Of a stretch of 64,000 nt of DNA, positions 17,684 to 27,899 are shown piece after piece. Positions within the stretch are counted from its first letter, which is position 1, and each line of letters begins with the position of its first letter. The notes below the pieces were generated by a model, which did no database searches, was not told the origin of the DNA, and saw only the letters and a list, made by a program, of their open reading frames with translations. Source of the DNA: Arcobacter caeni (GTDB lineage: Bacteria > Campylobacterota > Campylobacteria > Campylobacterales > Arcobacteraceae); NCBI RefSeq assembly GCF_003063245.1, contig NZ_MUXE01000004.1, forward strand, positions 124,001 to 188,000, read 5' to 3'. The translations under genes were made by a program, and so were the position numbers.

Positions 17684-20260
17684 ATGGATAAAATTTTTGA
17701 AAAACTTACAAACCAATTAACTGAAACTATTGATTCAGGTGTAGCTTTGTCTTTACATAACAAAAACCAAGAGGTTGAAGTTATACATTTAATTTGGGCA
17801 TTATTATCAAATACAAATTCTGTTTTAAATCAATTATTAAATAAAATGAATGTAAATAAAATAGCTGTTGAACTTGAAGCAAAATCTTATGCAGCAAAAC
17901 TTCCAAGTGTTTCAAGTGTAACAAAAGAGAGTATAAAACTTTCAAGAAATCTTCTTTCTTCATTACAAAATGCAGAAGGTCTGATGACTAGTTTTGGTGA
18001 TAAATTTATTGCTGTTGATACTTGGCTTATATCTAATTTTGACTCTTCCGTAATAAAAGAGGTATTAGGAAAATACATAGATTTAAGAGAAGCAAAAAAA
18101 GAGCTAGAATCTATGCGTGCAGGGAAAACTATTGATAGTAATAGTGGTGATGAAAATTTAGAAGCTTTAAATAAATATGGAATAGATTTAAATAAAAAAG
18201 CAATTGATGGACTTCTTGACCCTGTTATTGGAAGAGACGAACAAATTAGTAGAATGATGCAAATACTAATAAGAAAAACAAAAAATAATCCTATTTTAAT
18301 AGGAGAACCAGGAACTGGAAAAACAGCAATTGCAGAGGGTCTTGCTCAAAAAATAGTAAATAAAGATGTTCCAACATCATTATTAAATAAAAGAGTTGTA
18401 ACTTTAGATATGAGTTCAATGATTGCAGGTGCAAAATATAGAGGTGAATTTGAAGATAGATTAAAATCAGTTATTGATGAAGTTAAAAAAGCTGGAAATA
18501 TCATTTTATTCATAGATGAAATTCATACAATCATAGGAGCAGGTGCAAGTGAGGGTTCAATGGATGCTGCAAATATCCTAAAACCAAGTCTTGCAAGGGG
18601 AGAATTACATACAATTGGAGCAACAACTCTTAAAGAGTATAGAAAGTATTTTGAAAAAGATACAGCAATGCAAAGAAGATTTCAACCAATAAATGTAAAT
18701 GAACCAAGCGTTAATGAAGCTTTGCAAATTCTAAGAGGAATAAAAGAAAAACTAGAAACGCACCACAATGTAACTATAAATGATAGTGCATTGGTTGCAG
18801 CTGCCAAATTATCTTCTAGATATATTACAGATAGATTTTTACCAGATAAAGCAATAGATTTAATAGATGAAGCAGCAGCTGAACTTAAAATGCAAATTGA
18901 ATCAGAACCAAATGCACTTTCCTTAATTAAAAGAGAGATTCAGACTTTAAATGTGGAAAAAGAAGCTCTTAAAATGGAAGAGGGTAAAAAGAATGATGAG
19001 AGAATTATTCAAATTGAAAAAGAACTTGCAGATAAAAATGAAGAAAAACAAAATTTAGAAGCAAGATTTGCAAATGAAAAAGAGACTTTTAATACAACAA
19101 GTGAATTAAAAATAAAAATTGATGAATTAAAAAATAGAGCAAATATTGCAAAAAGAGAATCAAACTTTGAAAAAGCTGCACAAATTGAGTATGGAGAAAT
19201 TCCAACTTTAGAAGCAAAAATAAAAGATAATGAAGAAAAATGGAAAAGAATGCAAAAAGAGGGAACTCTTTTACGAAATTCTGTAGATGAAGAAGCAATT
19301 GCAAGTATCGTTTCAAGATGGACTGGAATTCCAGTTAATAAAATGATGGACTCAGAAAAACAAAAAATCTTAATGGTTGAAGAAGTTCTAAAAAAAGATG
19401 TAATAGGACAAGATGAAGCATTAAAAGCAATAAGTCGTGCAATTAAAAGAAATAAAGCAGGACTTAGTGAGGCAAATAGACCAATTGGAAGTTTCTTGTT
19501 TTTAGGACCAACCGGAGTTGGAAAAACTGAAAGTGCAAAAACTTTAGCAAAATTCTTATTTGATGATCCAAAATCACTTATTAGATTTGATATGAGTGAA
19601 TACATGGAAAAACACGCAGTTTCAAGACTTGTGGGAGCAGCTCCTGGTTATGTGGGATATGAAGAGGGTGGACAATTAACAGAAGCTGTAAGAAGAAAAC
19701 CTTATAGTGTTATTTTATTTGATGAGGTTGAAAAAGCTCATCCTGATGTATTTAATATTTTATTACAAGTTTTAGATGATGGAAGATTAACTGATAATAA
19801 AGGTGTTACGGTCGATTTTAAAAATACAATTATTATATTAACTTCAAACATTGGAAGCGCAAGAATAATTGAAATAAGTGATAAAGAAGAAAGAAGAAAA
19901 GCGGTTTTAGATGAATTAAAATCTCATTTTAGACCAGAATTTTTAAATAGACTTGATGATATTGTAATTTTTGAACAATTAAATTTGGCTGCAATTACAA
20001 ATATTGTAGATATTTTATTTAATAATATTAAGAAAAAAGTTGAAGAAAAAGATATAAATATTTCTTTAACTTTAAATGCAAAAGAGTATATTGCAAAAAT
20101 TGGATTTGATCCAGTTTATGGTGCAAGACCTCTAAAAAGAGCCATTTATGAGATAGTTGAAGATAAATTAGCTGATTTAATTTTAGAAGATAAAATAGGT
20201 GAGGGAAGTAATATTGAGTTTGATGTTGTGAATAATGAAGTAATAGTAAAAATTAACTAA
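17684..20260 (+). CDS. clpB: ATP-dependent disaggregase ClpB
   Basis: ClpB is the hexameric Hsp100 chaperone that pulls proteins out of aggregates with DnaK. I place the start at the ATG eight bases after AAGGAG, giving 858 residues; a GTG nine bases upstream lies within the operator. Domains in order: N domain (~1-145), AAA1 with Walker [10 protein letters not shown] near 207, the coiled-coil M domain (~400-525, which separates ClpB from ClpA), and AAA2 with GPTGVGKTE near 608 and [11 protein letters not shown] at the C-terminus. It is monocistronic and carries heat-shock-type operators upstream. Confidence 0.97.
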   Translation: MDKIFEKLTNQLTETIDSGVALSLHNKNQEVEVIHLIWALLSNTNSVLNQLLNKMNVNKIAVELEAKSYAAKLPSVSSVTKESIKLSRNLLSSLQNAEGLMTSFGDKFIAVDTWLISNFDSSVIKEVLGKYIDLREAKKELESMRAGKTIDSNSGDENLEALNKYGIDLNKKAIDGLLDPVIGRDEQISRMMQILIRKTKNNPILIGEPGTGKTAIAEGLAQKIVNKDVPTSLLNKRVVTLDMSSMIAGAKYRGEFEDRLKSVIDEVKKAGNIILFIDEIHTIIGAGASEGSMDAANILKPSLARGELHTIGATTLKEYRKYFEKDTAMQRRFQPINVNEPSVNEALQILRGIKEKLETHHNVTINDSALVAAAKLSSRYITDRFLPDKAIDLIDEAAAELKMQIESEPNALSLIKREIQTLNVEKEALKMEEGKKNDERIIQIEKELADKNEEKQNLEARFANEKETFNTTSELKIKIDELKNRANIAKRESNFEKAAQIEYGEIPTLEAKIKDNEEKWKRMQKEGTLLRNSVDEEAIASIVSRWTGIPVNKMMDSEKQKILMVEEVLKKDVIGQDEALKAISRAIKRNKAGLSEANRPIGSFLFLGPTGVGKTESAKTLAKFLFDDPKSLIRFDMSEYMEKHAVSRLVGAAPGYVGYEEGGQLTEAVRRKPYSVILFDEVEKAHPDVFNILLQVLDDGRLTDNKGVTVDFKNTIIILTSNIGSARIIEISDKEERRKAVLDELKSHFRPEFLNRLDDIVIFEQLNLAAITNIVDILFNNIKKKVEEKDINISLTLNAKEYIAKIGFDPVYGARPLKRAIYEIVEDKLADLILEDKIGEGSNIEFDVVNNEVIVKIN

Positions 20261-20283
20261 AGAATATTTAAGTAAAATTTAAC

Positions 20284-20289
20284 TATAAT
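20284..20289 (+). promoter_or_regulatory. -10 box of the rpmH cluster
   Basis: TATAAT lies 36 bases before the rpmH ATG, with a ribosome binding site (AGAGGA) between. It probably drives rpmH-rnpA-yidD-yidC-jag-mnmE. Confidence 0.55.
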
Positions 20290-20325
20290 CCTCAACTTAT
20301 TTAGTGAATATAGAGGAAATCTAAG

Positions 20326-20460
20326 ATGAAAAGAACGTATCAACCGCACAATACTCCAAGAAAAAGAACTCATGGGTTCAGAGTAAGAATGGCTACAAAA
20401 AATGGTAGAAGAGTTATTAACAGAAGAAGAGCTAAAGGTAGACATAAATTAGCTGTTTAA
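20326..20460 (+). CDS. rpmH: 50S ribosomal protein L34
   Basis: A 44-residue, strongly basic protein: [18 protein letters not shown] at the start, then [19 protein letters not shown], the textbook L34 pattern. It is the first gene of the conserved cluster with rnpA, yidD, yidC, jag and mnmE. Its last codons appear to contain both the ribosome binding site and the start codon of rnpA. Confidence 0.97.
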   Translation: MKRTYQPHNTPRKRTHGFRVRMATKNGRRVINRRRAKGRHKLAV

Positions 20461-20783
20461 ATAAAGAACATCGACTTAACAGTTCGAGAGACTTTAACAA
20501 ACTATATAAAAGCGGCAAAAGATGGCACACCACCAGCTTTGTCGCTTTTTTTAGTTCTAGCCCTACATTAAAAGCTGCTTTTGTTACTTCAAAAAAGGTA
20601 GGAAATGCTGTAAATAGAAATAAAGCAAGAAGAAGAATGCGTGCTTTATTTGCTTCATATGAACAACAATTATTAATTGGTAATTATATATTTGTTGCTA
20701 AAATAACCTTACATGATAAAACTTTTTTAGAATTAAAAAAAGATTTTGACTTCGCTTTGAAAAGATTAGAAGTTTTAAAATGA
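20448..20783 (+). CDS. rnpA: Ribonuclease P protein component (probable AUU start)
   Basis: RnpA is the protein subunit of RNase P, which matures tRNA 5' ends. The frame ending at 20783 reads [15 protein letters not shown], then [20 protein letters not shown], the RNase P signature. No ATG, GTG or TTG occurs in this frame between the upstream stop (20445-20447) and the conserved core. The first ATG is deep inside, in RRRM. The best start is ATT at 20448, which lies nine bases after AAAGG (20434-20438) and gives 111 residues, the usual length. This start overlaps the end of rpmH by 13 bases. The yidD ATG overlaps its stop. Confidence 0.88.
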   Translation: MSCLNKEHRLNSSRDFNKLYKSGKRWHTTSFVAFFSSSPTLKAAFVTSKKVGNAVNRNKARRRMRALFASYEQQLLIGNYIFVAKITLHDKTFLELKKDFDFALKRLEVLK

Positions 20784-21127
20784 AAACGATTCTTAAATAT
20801 TTGATAAGATTTTATCAGCGATATTTAACGATTTTAGCTTTTGGATCATGTAGATATTATCCCACTTGTTCTCAATATGCATTGTGGCAATTGGACAACA
20901 ATACTTTTTTTAAGGCGATTTATTTTACAATAACGCGAATATTAAAATGTAATCAGCTTTTTGCAGGTGGATTTGATTATCCAACCATTAAGTTAAACAC
21001 AAATCAAAATATCAATTTTGAAAAAATAAAAATAAAATATTGGTATATTCCATTAAAAAATGGTAAGTATTTAGTAGTAAAGAATCGGGAGTGGAAAAAA
21101 AAGAATGAACAACATGAATCAAAATAA
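20780..21127 (+). CDS. yidD: Membrane protein insertion efficiency factor
   Basis: YidD is a small membrane-associated protein that helps YidC-dependent insertion. The diagnostic run FGSCRYYPTCSQYAL and the later ILKCNQLFAGGFDYP are present. At 115 residues it is longer than the ~85 of E. coli YidD; the extra part is a basic C-terminal tail (KNREWKKKNEQ). Its start overlaps the rnpA stop, and its end overlaps the start of yidC by 23 bases, so the four genes are tightly packed. Confidence 0.93.
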   Translation: MKTILKYLIRFYQRYLTILAFGSCRYYPTCSQYALWQLDNNTFFKAIYFTITRILKCNQLFAGGFDYPTIKLNTNQNINFEKIKIKYWYIPLKNGKYLVVKNREWKKKNEQHESK

Positions 21128-22721
21128 CGGTATGCAAAAACGAATGTTAATTATGACATTGGTAGTTTTTGTATTTTTCATAGCTTACGAGTATTTGGTT
21201 TTAAAACCACAACAAGAAGCTAAAGCAGCTCTTGTTAAGCAAGAACAAGAACAAAAGCAAAATAATGTTGCACCTGATGTAAAAACTGTAGTAACAGATG
21301 CTAATGGTAATGCAGCTAATGCATTTAACTCTGCTGATACTTTATCATCAAAGTCAATAGGAAATGTACAGACTGTTTCTACAATTAAAACAGCTAAAAG
21401 CATTATAGAAATTGATACTTTAGGTAGAATTGCACAAGTTACATTAGTTGAAGAGAAATATAAAGACGAAAATGGTAATCAAATTAAATTATTTGAAGCA
21501 AACCAATTAAGACCACTTGAAGTTAGATTTGCAGATGTAAATATTAATGAAGAAGCATTTAAAGTTTCTTTAGTTGTGAATTCTTCAAATATTGATGCAA
21601 CAACATCTGCACAAGAATTAGTTTTAACTCAAACTTTAAATGGAACAGTTTTAACTAAAAAATTAACTTTTTATCCTGATGGACATTATGATTTAAAAGT
21701 TAGTACTACAAATGAGAAAGAGTTTTTTATTACAAATGGATTTAGACCAAATGTTTTAGCTGACATGTATGCTGTTCATGGATTTATTTCAAAATTAAAT
21801 GATAATACATTAAAAACAATTGAAGATGGAAAATTAGATAAAAATCATGATATTGTTGGAGCAAAATTTATCTCTAGTTTTGATAGATATTATACAACTG
21901 TAATTTACAATTTTGAAAAATCATTAAGTGTTTCTGTTATGCCAGATCCAAATGGAAAAGAAAATCCTCAAGCATTTATTCATGGTGGAAATAATATTAC
22001 TTTTTCAGGTTTTATTGGACCAAAAAATCATAAAGATTTATCAGCTTTAAATCCTGAATTAATTGATGTTATTGATTATGGTTGGTTTACATTTATTGCA
22101 AAACCAATGTTTTTATTATTACAATTTATTCAAGGTTATGTTGGAAACTGGGGTTGGACAATTGTTATTTTAACAGTTTTAATTAAATTAGTTCTTTTTC
22201 CTTTATCATTCAAAGGAATGGTATCGATGCAAAAACTAAAAGATTTAGCTCCTAAAATGAAAGAAATTCAAGCTAAATATAAAGATGATAAACAAAAACA
22301 ATCAATGCATATGATGGAACTTTATAAAAAACATGGTGCAAACCCAATGGGTGGATGTTTACCATTGATTTTACAAATCCCAGTATTCTTTGCTATATAT
22401 AGAGTTTTATTAAATGCTATTGAATTAAAAGGTGCACCTTGGATGTTTTGGGTACACGATTTAGCTGAAATGGACCCATACTTTGTATTACCTATTTTAA
22501 TGGGTGCAACAATGTTTTTACAACAAAAAATTACACCAAATACAATGCAAGATGAAATGCAAAAGAAAATATTTCAATTTTTACCAGTTATTTTCACATT
22601 CTTCTTCTTATGGTTCCCAGCTGGGCTTACATTGTATTGGTTTATAAATAATCTATTTACAATCGGTCAACAATACTACATTAATAGTGTATTTGAAAGA
22701 AAAAGAGCTGAGAAAAATTAG
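21105..22721 (+). CDS. yidC: Membrane protein insertase YidC
   Basis: YidC inserts membrane proteins with or without SecYEG. The 538 residues show the Gram-negative layout: an N-terminal helix (about 11-27), a large periplasmic domain (~60-330) and a C-terminal cluster of helices with GNWGWTIVILTVLIKLVLFP, then SFKGMVSMQKLKDLAPKMK and a PMGGCLPLILQIPVFFAIY segment. A second ATG three codons in is an alternative start. Identity is secure. Confidence 0.96.
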   Translation: MNNMNQNNGMQKRMLIMTLVVFVFFIAYEYLVLKPQQEAKAALVKQEQEQKQNNVAPDVKTVVTDANGNAANAFNSADTLSSKSIGNVQTVSTIKTAKSIIEIDTLGRIAQVTLVEEKYKDENGNQIKLFEANQLRPLEVRFADVNINEEAFKVSLVVNSSNIDATTSAQELVLTQTLNGTVLTKKLTFYPDGHYDLKVSTTNEKEFFITNGFRPNVLADMYAVHGFISKLNDNTLKTIEDGKLDKNHDIVGAKFISSFDRYYTTVIYNFEKSLSVSVMPDPNGKENPQAFIHGGNNITFSGFIGPKNHKDLSALNPELIDVIDYGWFTFIAKPMFLLLQFIQGYVGNWGWTIVILTVLIKLVLFPLSFKGMVSMQKLKDLAPKMKEIQAKYKDDKQKQSMHMMELYKKHGANPMGGCLPLILQIPVFFAIYRVLLNAIELKGAPWMFWVHDLAEMDPYFVLPILMGATMFLQQKITPNTMQDEMQKKIFQFLPVIFTFFFLWFPAGLTLYWFINNLFTIGQQYYINSVFERKRAEKN

Positions 22722-22730
22722 GAACTTAAT

Positions 22731-23609
22731 ATGAAAAAGTTTGAATCGGATTGTCTAGAAAAGGTTTATGAATTAGCCACTGCGGAGTTTAATTGCTCTA
22801 TTACTGAATTAGAAATAGAAGTTATCCAACAACCAAGTAAAGGATTTCTTGGTTTTGGCAAAAAAAATGCAATTATAGAAGTATGTTTTAAAGATAATTG
22901 TAAAAAATATGTTCAAGAAACTAAATCATTTAGAAATAAAGATGTAAGAATTCAAGAAATTTCAGAAAGAATTGAATACTCAAATCAAAAAGAAGAAAGA
23001 AACTTTTCTCAAAATCAGCATGAAGATGAGACGGAATCTTCATGTTGTGTTCCAAAAGCTGGGATAAAAGATAAAATTTTTGATAAATTTTATCATGAAG
23101 AATCACAAGGTGAGATTTCAAAAATAATTATTAAAAAAGATAAAGAAAAGATTTTAAAAGAAGTACAAGAAGGTATTCATTTATTATTTGATAATACTTG
23201 TTATTCGCTAGAGAAAATTAATGTAGAATTTTATGATGAAGAAACTTTGTATATAGAGTTTTTAGGTGAAGATTCAGCTTTATTAATTGGAAAAGAAGGT
23301 TATAGATATAAAGCATTGTCTTATATCTTATTTAATTGGATAAATGAAAAATATGGTTTAATGTTAAGACTAGAAGTTGCACAATTTTTGAAAAATCAAG
23401 AAGAAGCAATTTATACATATCTTGAACCTATTATTGAAATTATTAAAGAAAAAGGTACTTTTAAAACAAAACCTTTAGATGGTATCTTAGTTCATATTGC
23501 ATTAAAAAAATTAAGAGATGAATTTCCTGATAAATATGTTGCAGTAAAAACAAATATCAGAGGCGATAAATATGTACTTGTAAATGAGTATAGAGCAAGA
23601 GAAATTTAA
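22731..23609 (+). CDS. Jag/KhpB-type RNA-binding protein
   Basis: A 292-residue member of the Jag (SpoIIIJ-associated) family, usually found behind yidC. It has a Jag_N domain (1-~55, GFLGFGKKNA), a variable charged linker, a KH domain with the GKEG loop (~residue 188), and a C-terminal R3H-like region. The R3H hallmark RxxxH is not intact: the sequence is GILVH, so the arginine is replaced by glycine. RNA binding may therefore depend mainly on the KH part. AGGA lies before the ATG, and mnmE follows two bases after its stop. Confidence 0.88.
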   Translation: MKKFESDCLEKVYELATAEFNCSITELEIEVIQQPSKGFLGFGKKNAIIEVCFKDNCKKYVQETKSFRNKDVRIQEISERIEYSNQKEERNFSQNQHEDETESSCCVPKAGIKDKIFDKFYHEESQGEISKIIIKKDKEKILKEVQEGIHLLFDNTCYSLEKINVEFYDEETLYIEFLGEDSALLIGKEGYRYKALSYILFNWINEKYGLMLRLEVAQFLKNQEEAIYTYLEPIIEIIKEKGTFKTKPLDGILVHIALKKLRDEFPDKYVAVKTNIRGDKYVLVNEYRAREI

Positions 23610-23611
23610 TC

Positions 23612-24952
23612 TTGTTTGATGATGCTACAATAGTTGCAATTGCAACGGCCAATGGAATTGGTTCTATTTCAATAGTTAGAATTTCTGGAGCAAATGCTCT
23701 TGAAATTGCTACTAAAATTTCAAAAAAAACAACTTTTTTACCAAGACTCGCAACACTTTCATCTTTATATGATATTAATAATGAAGTAATAGATGAAGCT
23801 TTGGTTATATATTTCAAAGCACCTTTTTCTTTTACAGGTGAAGATGTAATTGAATTTCAATGTCATGGTGGAGTTGCTATTGCTAATATGCTTGTAAATG
23901 AAGCATTAAAAAGAGGCGCTAGAATTGCAAATCCAGGTGAGTTTTCAAAACGAGCTTTTTTTAATAATAAAATAGATTTAACAAAAGCTGAAGCAATCTC
24001 TAAAATAATTGAAGCAAGAAGTGAAGATGCTGTTAAATTATTAGCAAGACAATTAAAAGGTGAATTAACTAATTTTGTAAATGAAATAAGAGAAGATTTA
24101 CTTTTTATGTTAGCTTATACAGAAGTTTCTATTGATTATGCAGAGGATGATTTACCAAGTGATATTTTTGCACAAATAAAAAGTAAAATGGAAAAAATAA
24201 TTGTAAAACTTACAAATACTTTAGATGCAAGTCGTAGACGAGAGGGAATGATTGAGGGTTTTAAAGTGGCAATCATTGGAAAACCAAATGTTGGGAAATC
24301 TTCACTATTAAATAAACTTCTTAACTACGATAGAGCAATTATTTCAGATATTGCAGGAACTACAAGAGATACGATTGAAGAGTCTGTTAAAATTGGAACG
24401 CATATTATAAAAATAGTTGATACAGCTGGAATTAGAGATGCAAGTGATATTATAGAAAAAATTGGAATTGAAAAATCTATTCAAGCTATAAATGAAGCTG
24501 ATATTGTGATTGCATTATTTGATAATGGTAAAGTTTGTGATGATGAAGATAAAAAAATAATCGAATTAATAGAAGAAAATTTACATAAAGAGATTATAAA
24601 AGTTTTAAATAAATCTGATTTACAAAATAAATTTGACAAAACAAAAATAGAAAATTTTATTAAATTATCAACAAAAGATGATATAAATCCATTAGTAAAA
24701 AAAATCGAGTTGATTTTAGATTCCAATACACATAGTGATGAGATGACTTTGATTTCAAAAAGACAAATACTATCTGTTGAAAATACGCTTTATAGTATAA
24801 ATTTATCAAAAAATCCACTAGAAACTGGGGAATTGGAATTTTTTGCACATTATATTACTGAAGCATTGGAGCAAATTTCATCAATTACAAGACCTTATGA
24901 AAATGATCAAATGTTAGATGTAATGTTTGGTGAGTTTTGTTTAGGTAAATAA
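23612..24952 (+). CDS. mnmE: tRNA modification GTPase MnmE
   Basis: MnmE, with MnmG, modifies the wobble uridine of certain tRNAs. The 446 residues include the N-terminal folate-binding domain (ATANGIGSISIVRISG), the G domain with GKPNVGKSS (~222-230), DIAGTTRDT, DTAGIRD and NKSD, and the diagnostic C-terminal CLGK. The start is a TTG. It is the last gene of the rpmH cluster; the small exported protein behind it has its own ribosome binding site and may be co-transcribed. Confidence 0.96.
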   Translation: MFDDATIVAIATANGIGSISIVRISGANALEIATKISKKTTFLPRLATLSSLYDINNEVIDEALVIYFKAPFSFTGEDVIEFQCHGGVAIANMLVNEALKRGARIANPGEFSKRAFFNNKIDLTKAEAISKIIEARSEDAVKLLARQLKGELTNFVNEIREDLLFMLAYTEVSIDYAEDDLPSDIFAQIKSKMEKIIVKLTNTLDASRRREGMIEGFKVAIIGKPNVGKSSLLNKLLNYDRAIISDIAGTTRDTIEESVKIGTHIIKIVDTAGIRDASDIIEKIGIEKSIQAINEADIVIALFDNGKVCDDEDKKIIELIEENLHKEIIKVLNKSDLQNKFDKTKIENFIKLSTKDDINPLVKKIELILDSNTHSDEMTLISKRQILSVENTLYSINLSKNPLETGELEFFAHYITEALEQISSITRPYENDQMLDVMFGEFCLGK

Positions 24953-24968
24953 TTTATAAGGAATGACA

Positions 24969-25391
24969 ATGAAAAAATATTTTGTATTAATTTTAATATT
25001 TATAAGTTTTGGTATTACAAATTTATTAGCAGATCAATGGGATGGCTTTTTTAAAGCAACAGGATTTCCTCGAAAAGTAGTTGATAATGGTTCGATTGTA
25101 AGTGGAAAAATTTATGATGCAGCTGTTACATATCAAATTTTTAATAATGATGGAATTAAAGGAAATTTTGAAAATAGTGATAGTGCAAAAGTTACAATTA
25201 CTAATAAAAAAGGGAAAGTAATTTCTACAAAGAAATTTATGACAGTAATTGAATTGAGAACTTGGGCAAGAGAAAATTTTACAGATATTTTTAGTTCAAT
25301 AATTGGAGATAATCCTCAAATAACATCAGAAAATATAAAAGAATTAACTCAACTAGCTTCAGTTATACTTTTAAATAAAAATTTAGATTAA
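24969..25391 (+). CDS. Hypothetical exported protein
   Basis: I do not recognise this family. The 140-residue product (start placed at the ATG six bases after AAGGA, not at the ATG two codons earlier) has a signal peptide of ~20 residues ending in NLLADQ. The mature part is short, with beta-like alternation (GSIVSGKIYDAAVTYQIF, SAKVTITNKKGKVISTKK) and a helical C-terminus. It has no cysteine, so it is probably a soluble periplasmic protein. It follows mnmE by 16 bases and is followed by a convergent terminator. Confidence 0.65.
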   Translation: MKKYFVLILIFISFGITNLLADQWDGFFKATGFPRKVVDNGSIVSGKIYDAAVTYQIFNNDGIKGNFENSDSAKVTITNKKGKVISTKKFMTVIELRTWARENFTDIFSSIIGDNPQITSENIKELTQLASVILLNKNLD

Positions 25392-25419
25392 ATAATAAAG
25401 TTTAAAAACTTTATTATTT
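25390..25419. terminator. Bidirectional terminator between converging genes
   Basis: Arms 25390-25402 and 25407-25419 form a perfect 13-bp stem (14 bp if the loop edges pair) rich in A and T. On the plus strand the arm itself ends in ATTATTTATTT; on the minus strand it is mirrored. The right arm overlaps the stop codon of the histidine phosphatase gene, so the hairpin serves both converging genes. Confidence 0.6.
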
Positions 25420-25896
25420 ATTTGGATAATCATAGCAAACTAATTTTGCATTCTCTTTGCAAATATCAATCCACGAATTACAATCAAACTCGATTTCCAT
25501 AATTGCACCCATTTGAAATTTTTCCTTAAATCCAACAAGTGTAATTGCAAGTGCTGTTAATGATGGATTATGTCCTACTAAAAGTACTGAATCAACAGTA
25601 TCAAAAGTATAACTTATGGTTTCTAATAACTCATTAACAAAAGCCATATATAAAACTTCATTTAACATTATAGTTTTATTATATTTTAACGCTTCTGCAA
25701 ATATATCAGCAGTTTTTTTTGTTCTTGCTGCTGGACTTGCAACTATTAAATCAATTGGTAGATTTTTTAATGCAAAATTCTTTGCCATATTTTGTGCTTC
25801 TTGGATTCCCTCAGGACTTAATTCCCTATCATAATCATCTTGTTCTAATAGTTCATTCTCTTTTTGTGCATGTCTAACAATATAAAGTTTTTTCAT
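25414..25896 (-). CDS. Histidine phosphatase family protein (SixA-like)
   Basis: A 160-residue single-domain phosphatase of the SixA branch. The catalytic histidine is in IVRHAQKENE at the N-terminus and the second in VGHNPSLTAL. Also visible are DYDRELSPEGIQEAQ and VASPAARTKKTADIF. SixA removes phosphate from phosphohistidine in phosphotransfer proteins. The window is rich in histidine kinases, but no link between them and this gene can be shown. The minus-strand ATG has a ribosome binding site (AGAGGA). Confidence 0.85.
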   Translation of the reverse strand: MKKLYIVRHAQKENELLEQDDYDRELSPEGIQEAQNMAKNFALKNLPIDLIVASPAARTKKTADIFAEALKYNKTIMLNEVLYMAFVNELLETISYTFDTVDSVLLVGHNPSLTALAITLVGFKEKFQMGAIMEIEFDCNSWIDICKENAKLVCYDYPNK

Positions 25897-26003
25897 TTTT
25901 CCTCTAAATTTATAAATAATAAGTTATTTTAAGTTATTTTTACTTTTCTTTATATAAAATCTATATAAATTTAGTTATTTTGTGAATATAAAGGTAAAAA
26001 ATT

Positions 26004-26918
26004 TTGGGATACGATTTAAATAAAAAACTAGTAATTGCAATTTCTTCAAGAGCATTATTTAATCTTGAAGATGAAAATAAAATTTTTGAAGAAAAAGGTA
26101 TTGATGAATATTATAAATATCAAATAGAAAATGAAGATTTATTACCCAAAAAGGGAACAGGTTTTAGACTTGTAAAAAATCTTTTAAGAATAAATGATGA
26201 TTTTCCTAATGATAAACAAGTTGAAGTAATAATTATGTCAAGGAATAATTCAGCCACGAGTCTGCGAATTACAAAATCAATAGAAAAATATAAACTTGAT
26301 ATTCAAAGATCTGCTTGGAGTGGAGGAAGTGATATTTCTAAATATTTAATACCTTTTAAAGTTGATTTATTTTTATCGGCAAATGAACAAGATGTTCAAG
26401 ATGCAATAAATGAGGGAATCGCTGCTGCTAGAATTTTACCTTATGATGAATTAGATGATGAAAATTCAAATCAAGTTAAAATTGCTTTTGATGGGGATGC
26501 TGTATTATTCTCAGAAGAATCTGAAATTATTTATAAAACTCAAGGCTTAGAAGCATTTTTAAAATATGAAAAACAAAATGCATTAAATGCCATGAAAAAT
26601 GGACCTTTTGCACAACTTCTGAAACTTATTTCAAATATTCAAGAAAAATATCCACAAGAACAAACTCCAATTAGGACAGCTTTAATAACTGCTAGAAATT
26701 CACCTGCTCATGAAAGAGTAATTAGGACTTTATCACAATGGAATGTACGGCTTGATGAAGCTTTTTTCTTAGGTGGAGTTGATAAATACGAAGTAGTAAG
26801 AGCTTTTGGCGCTGATATATTTTTTGATGATCAAGATGTACATTTGGAAAGTACATCAAAAGTTACTCCAAGTGCTAAAGTTCCATATAAAAAAGAATCT
26901 ATTTTGAACAATATTTAG
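26004..26918 (+). CDS. 5'-nucleotidase (cytosolic NT5C1-like family)
   Basis: A 304-residue protein of the cytosolic 5'-nucleotidase I family (PF06189 type). It shows KLVIAISSRALFNLEDE at the start, IMSRNNSATSLR, the strongly conserved IAFDGDAVLFSEESE near residue 165, and LITARNSPAHERVIRT. Family members dephosphorylate nucleoside monophosphates such as AMP. The start is a TTG. The gene is monocistronic, divergent from the histidine phosphatase gene. It is better known from animals but is frequent in proteobacteria. Confidence 0.85.
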   Translation: MGYDLNKKLVIAISSRALFNLEDENKIFEEKGIDEYYKYQIENEDLLPKKGTGFRLVKNLLRINDDFPNDKQVEVIIMSRNNSATSLRITKSIEKYKLDIQRSAWSGGSDISKYLIPFKVDLFLSANEQDVQDAINEGIAAARILPYDELDDENSNQVKIAFDGDAVLFSEESEIIYKTQGLEAFLKYEKQNALNAMKNGPFAQLLKLISNIQEKYPQEQTPIRTALITARNSPAHERVIRTLSQWNVRLDEAFFLGGVDKYEVVRAFGADIFFDDQDVHLESTSKVTPSAKVPYKKESILNNI

Positions 26919-26973
26919 TTTAATTTTTATTAACTAATGTTTGTTAAAATACAAAAAAATTTAGGAGGATTAA

Positions 26974-27825
26974 ATGGAACAAATTAAAACAGTTTTTTTA
27001 CTTACATTCCTTACGGTTTTATTTGTATTTATAGGTTACTCTTTTGGTGGAACAACAGGAATGTTAATTGCCTTTTTAGCAGCTGGTGGAATGAATTTTT
27101 ATGCCTATTATTATTCAGACCAACAAGTTTTAAAACATTATGATGCAACACTTCTTGAAGATTCAAGACATCCAGTTTATAAAATTACTCAAAAGTTAAC
27201 TTTAAAAGCAGGGCTTCCTATGCCAAAAATTTATTTGATTCCTGATCATACTCCAAATGCTTTTGCAACAGGAAGAAACTATGAACACGCTGCAGTTGCA
27301 GTTACTATGGGTTTATATGAGATGTTAAATGAAAAAGAACTTGAAGGAGTAATTGCCCATGAATTATCTCACATAAAACATTATGATATTTTAATTGGAA
27401 CTATTGCTGCAGTGTTTGCAGGAGCAATTGCAATGATTGCAAATATGATGCAATTTGGAGCTATGTTTGGTGGAAATAATAATAAACAAGGAACAAACCC
27501 GATTATGATGATTGTTATGGCTATATTATTGCCACTTGCAGCTTCAATTATTCAAATGACAGTTAGTAGAAGTAGAGAATATATGGCTGATGAGGGTTCT
27601 GCTAGAATGACTGGAAATCCAGCTGGTTTACAATCAGCACTAACAAAGTTGGAAAATTATGCAAGAAGTGGACATCAAATTCATAATGCAACGGAACAAA
27701 CAGCACATATGTTTATTATTAATCCATTTTCAGGTTTTAAGTCTACACTTGGGAATTTATTTAGAACACATCCTACCACAGAAGATAGGATTTCAAGGCT
27801 TGAAGAGTTAAAAAAAGAGATTTGA
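26974..27825 (+). CDS. htpX: Protease HtpX homologue
   Basis: A membrane zinc metalloprotease for quality control of membrane proteins. The 283 residues have two N-terminal helices (about 5-45), the zinc site HELSH (His129, Glu130, His133), further helices around 142-190, and the third ligand in [12 protein letters not shown] strong AGGAGG-type ribosome binding site precedes the ATG. It is a stand-alone gene. Confidence 0.95.
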   Translation: MEQIKTVFLLTFLTVLFVFIGYSFGGTTGMLIAFLAAGGMNFYAYYYSDQQVLKHYDATLLEDSRHPVYKITQKLTLKAGLPMPKIYLIPDHTPNAFATGRNYEHAAVAVTMGLYEMLNEKELEGVIAHELSHIKHYDILIGTIAAVFAGAIAMIANMMQFGAMFGGNNNKQGTNPIMMIVMAILLPLAASIIQMTVSRSREYMADEGSARMTGNPAGLQSALTKLENYARSGHQIHNATEQTAHMFIINPFSGFKSTLGNLFRTHPTTEDRISRLEELKKEI

Positions 27826-27899
27826 AGATGTAGGAATAATGTATTATTTGATATAATATATGAAATTAAACGCGATACAAAATATAAAGGAAATTAGAT

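Noticed and set aside
19009-19605. 198-codon open frame on the minus strand inside clpB
   Set aside because: It is fully antisense to a well-conserved gene, has a composition typical of reverse-strand frames, and has no recognisable domain.
20461-20783. rnpA seen as a frameshifted pseudogene because no standard start codon is in frame
   Set aside because: The frame is intact through the whole conserved protein, the length is normal, and an ATT with a good ribosome binding site explains the start.
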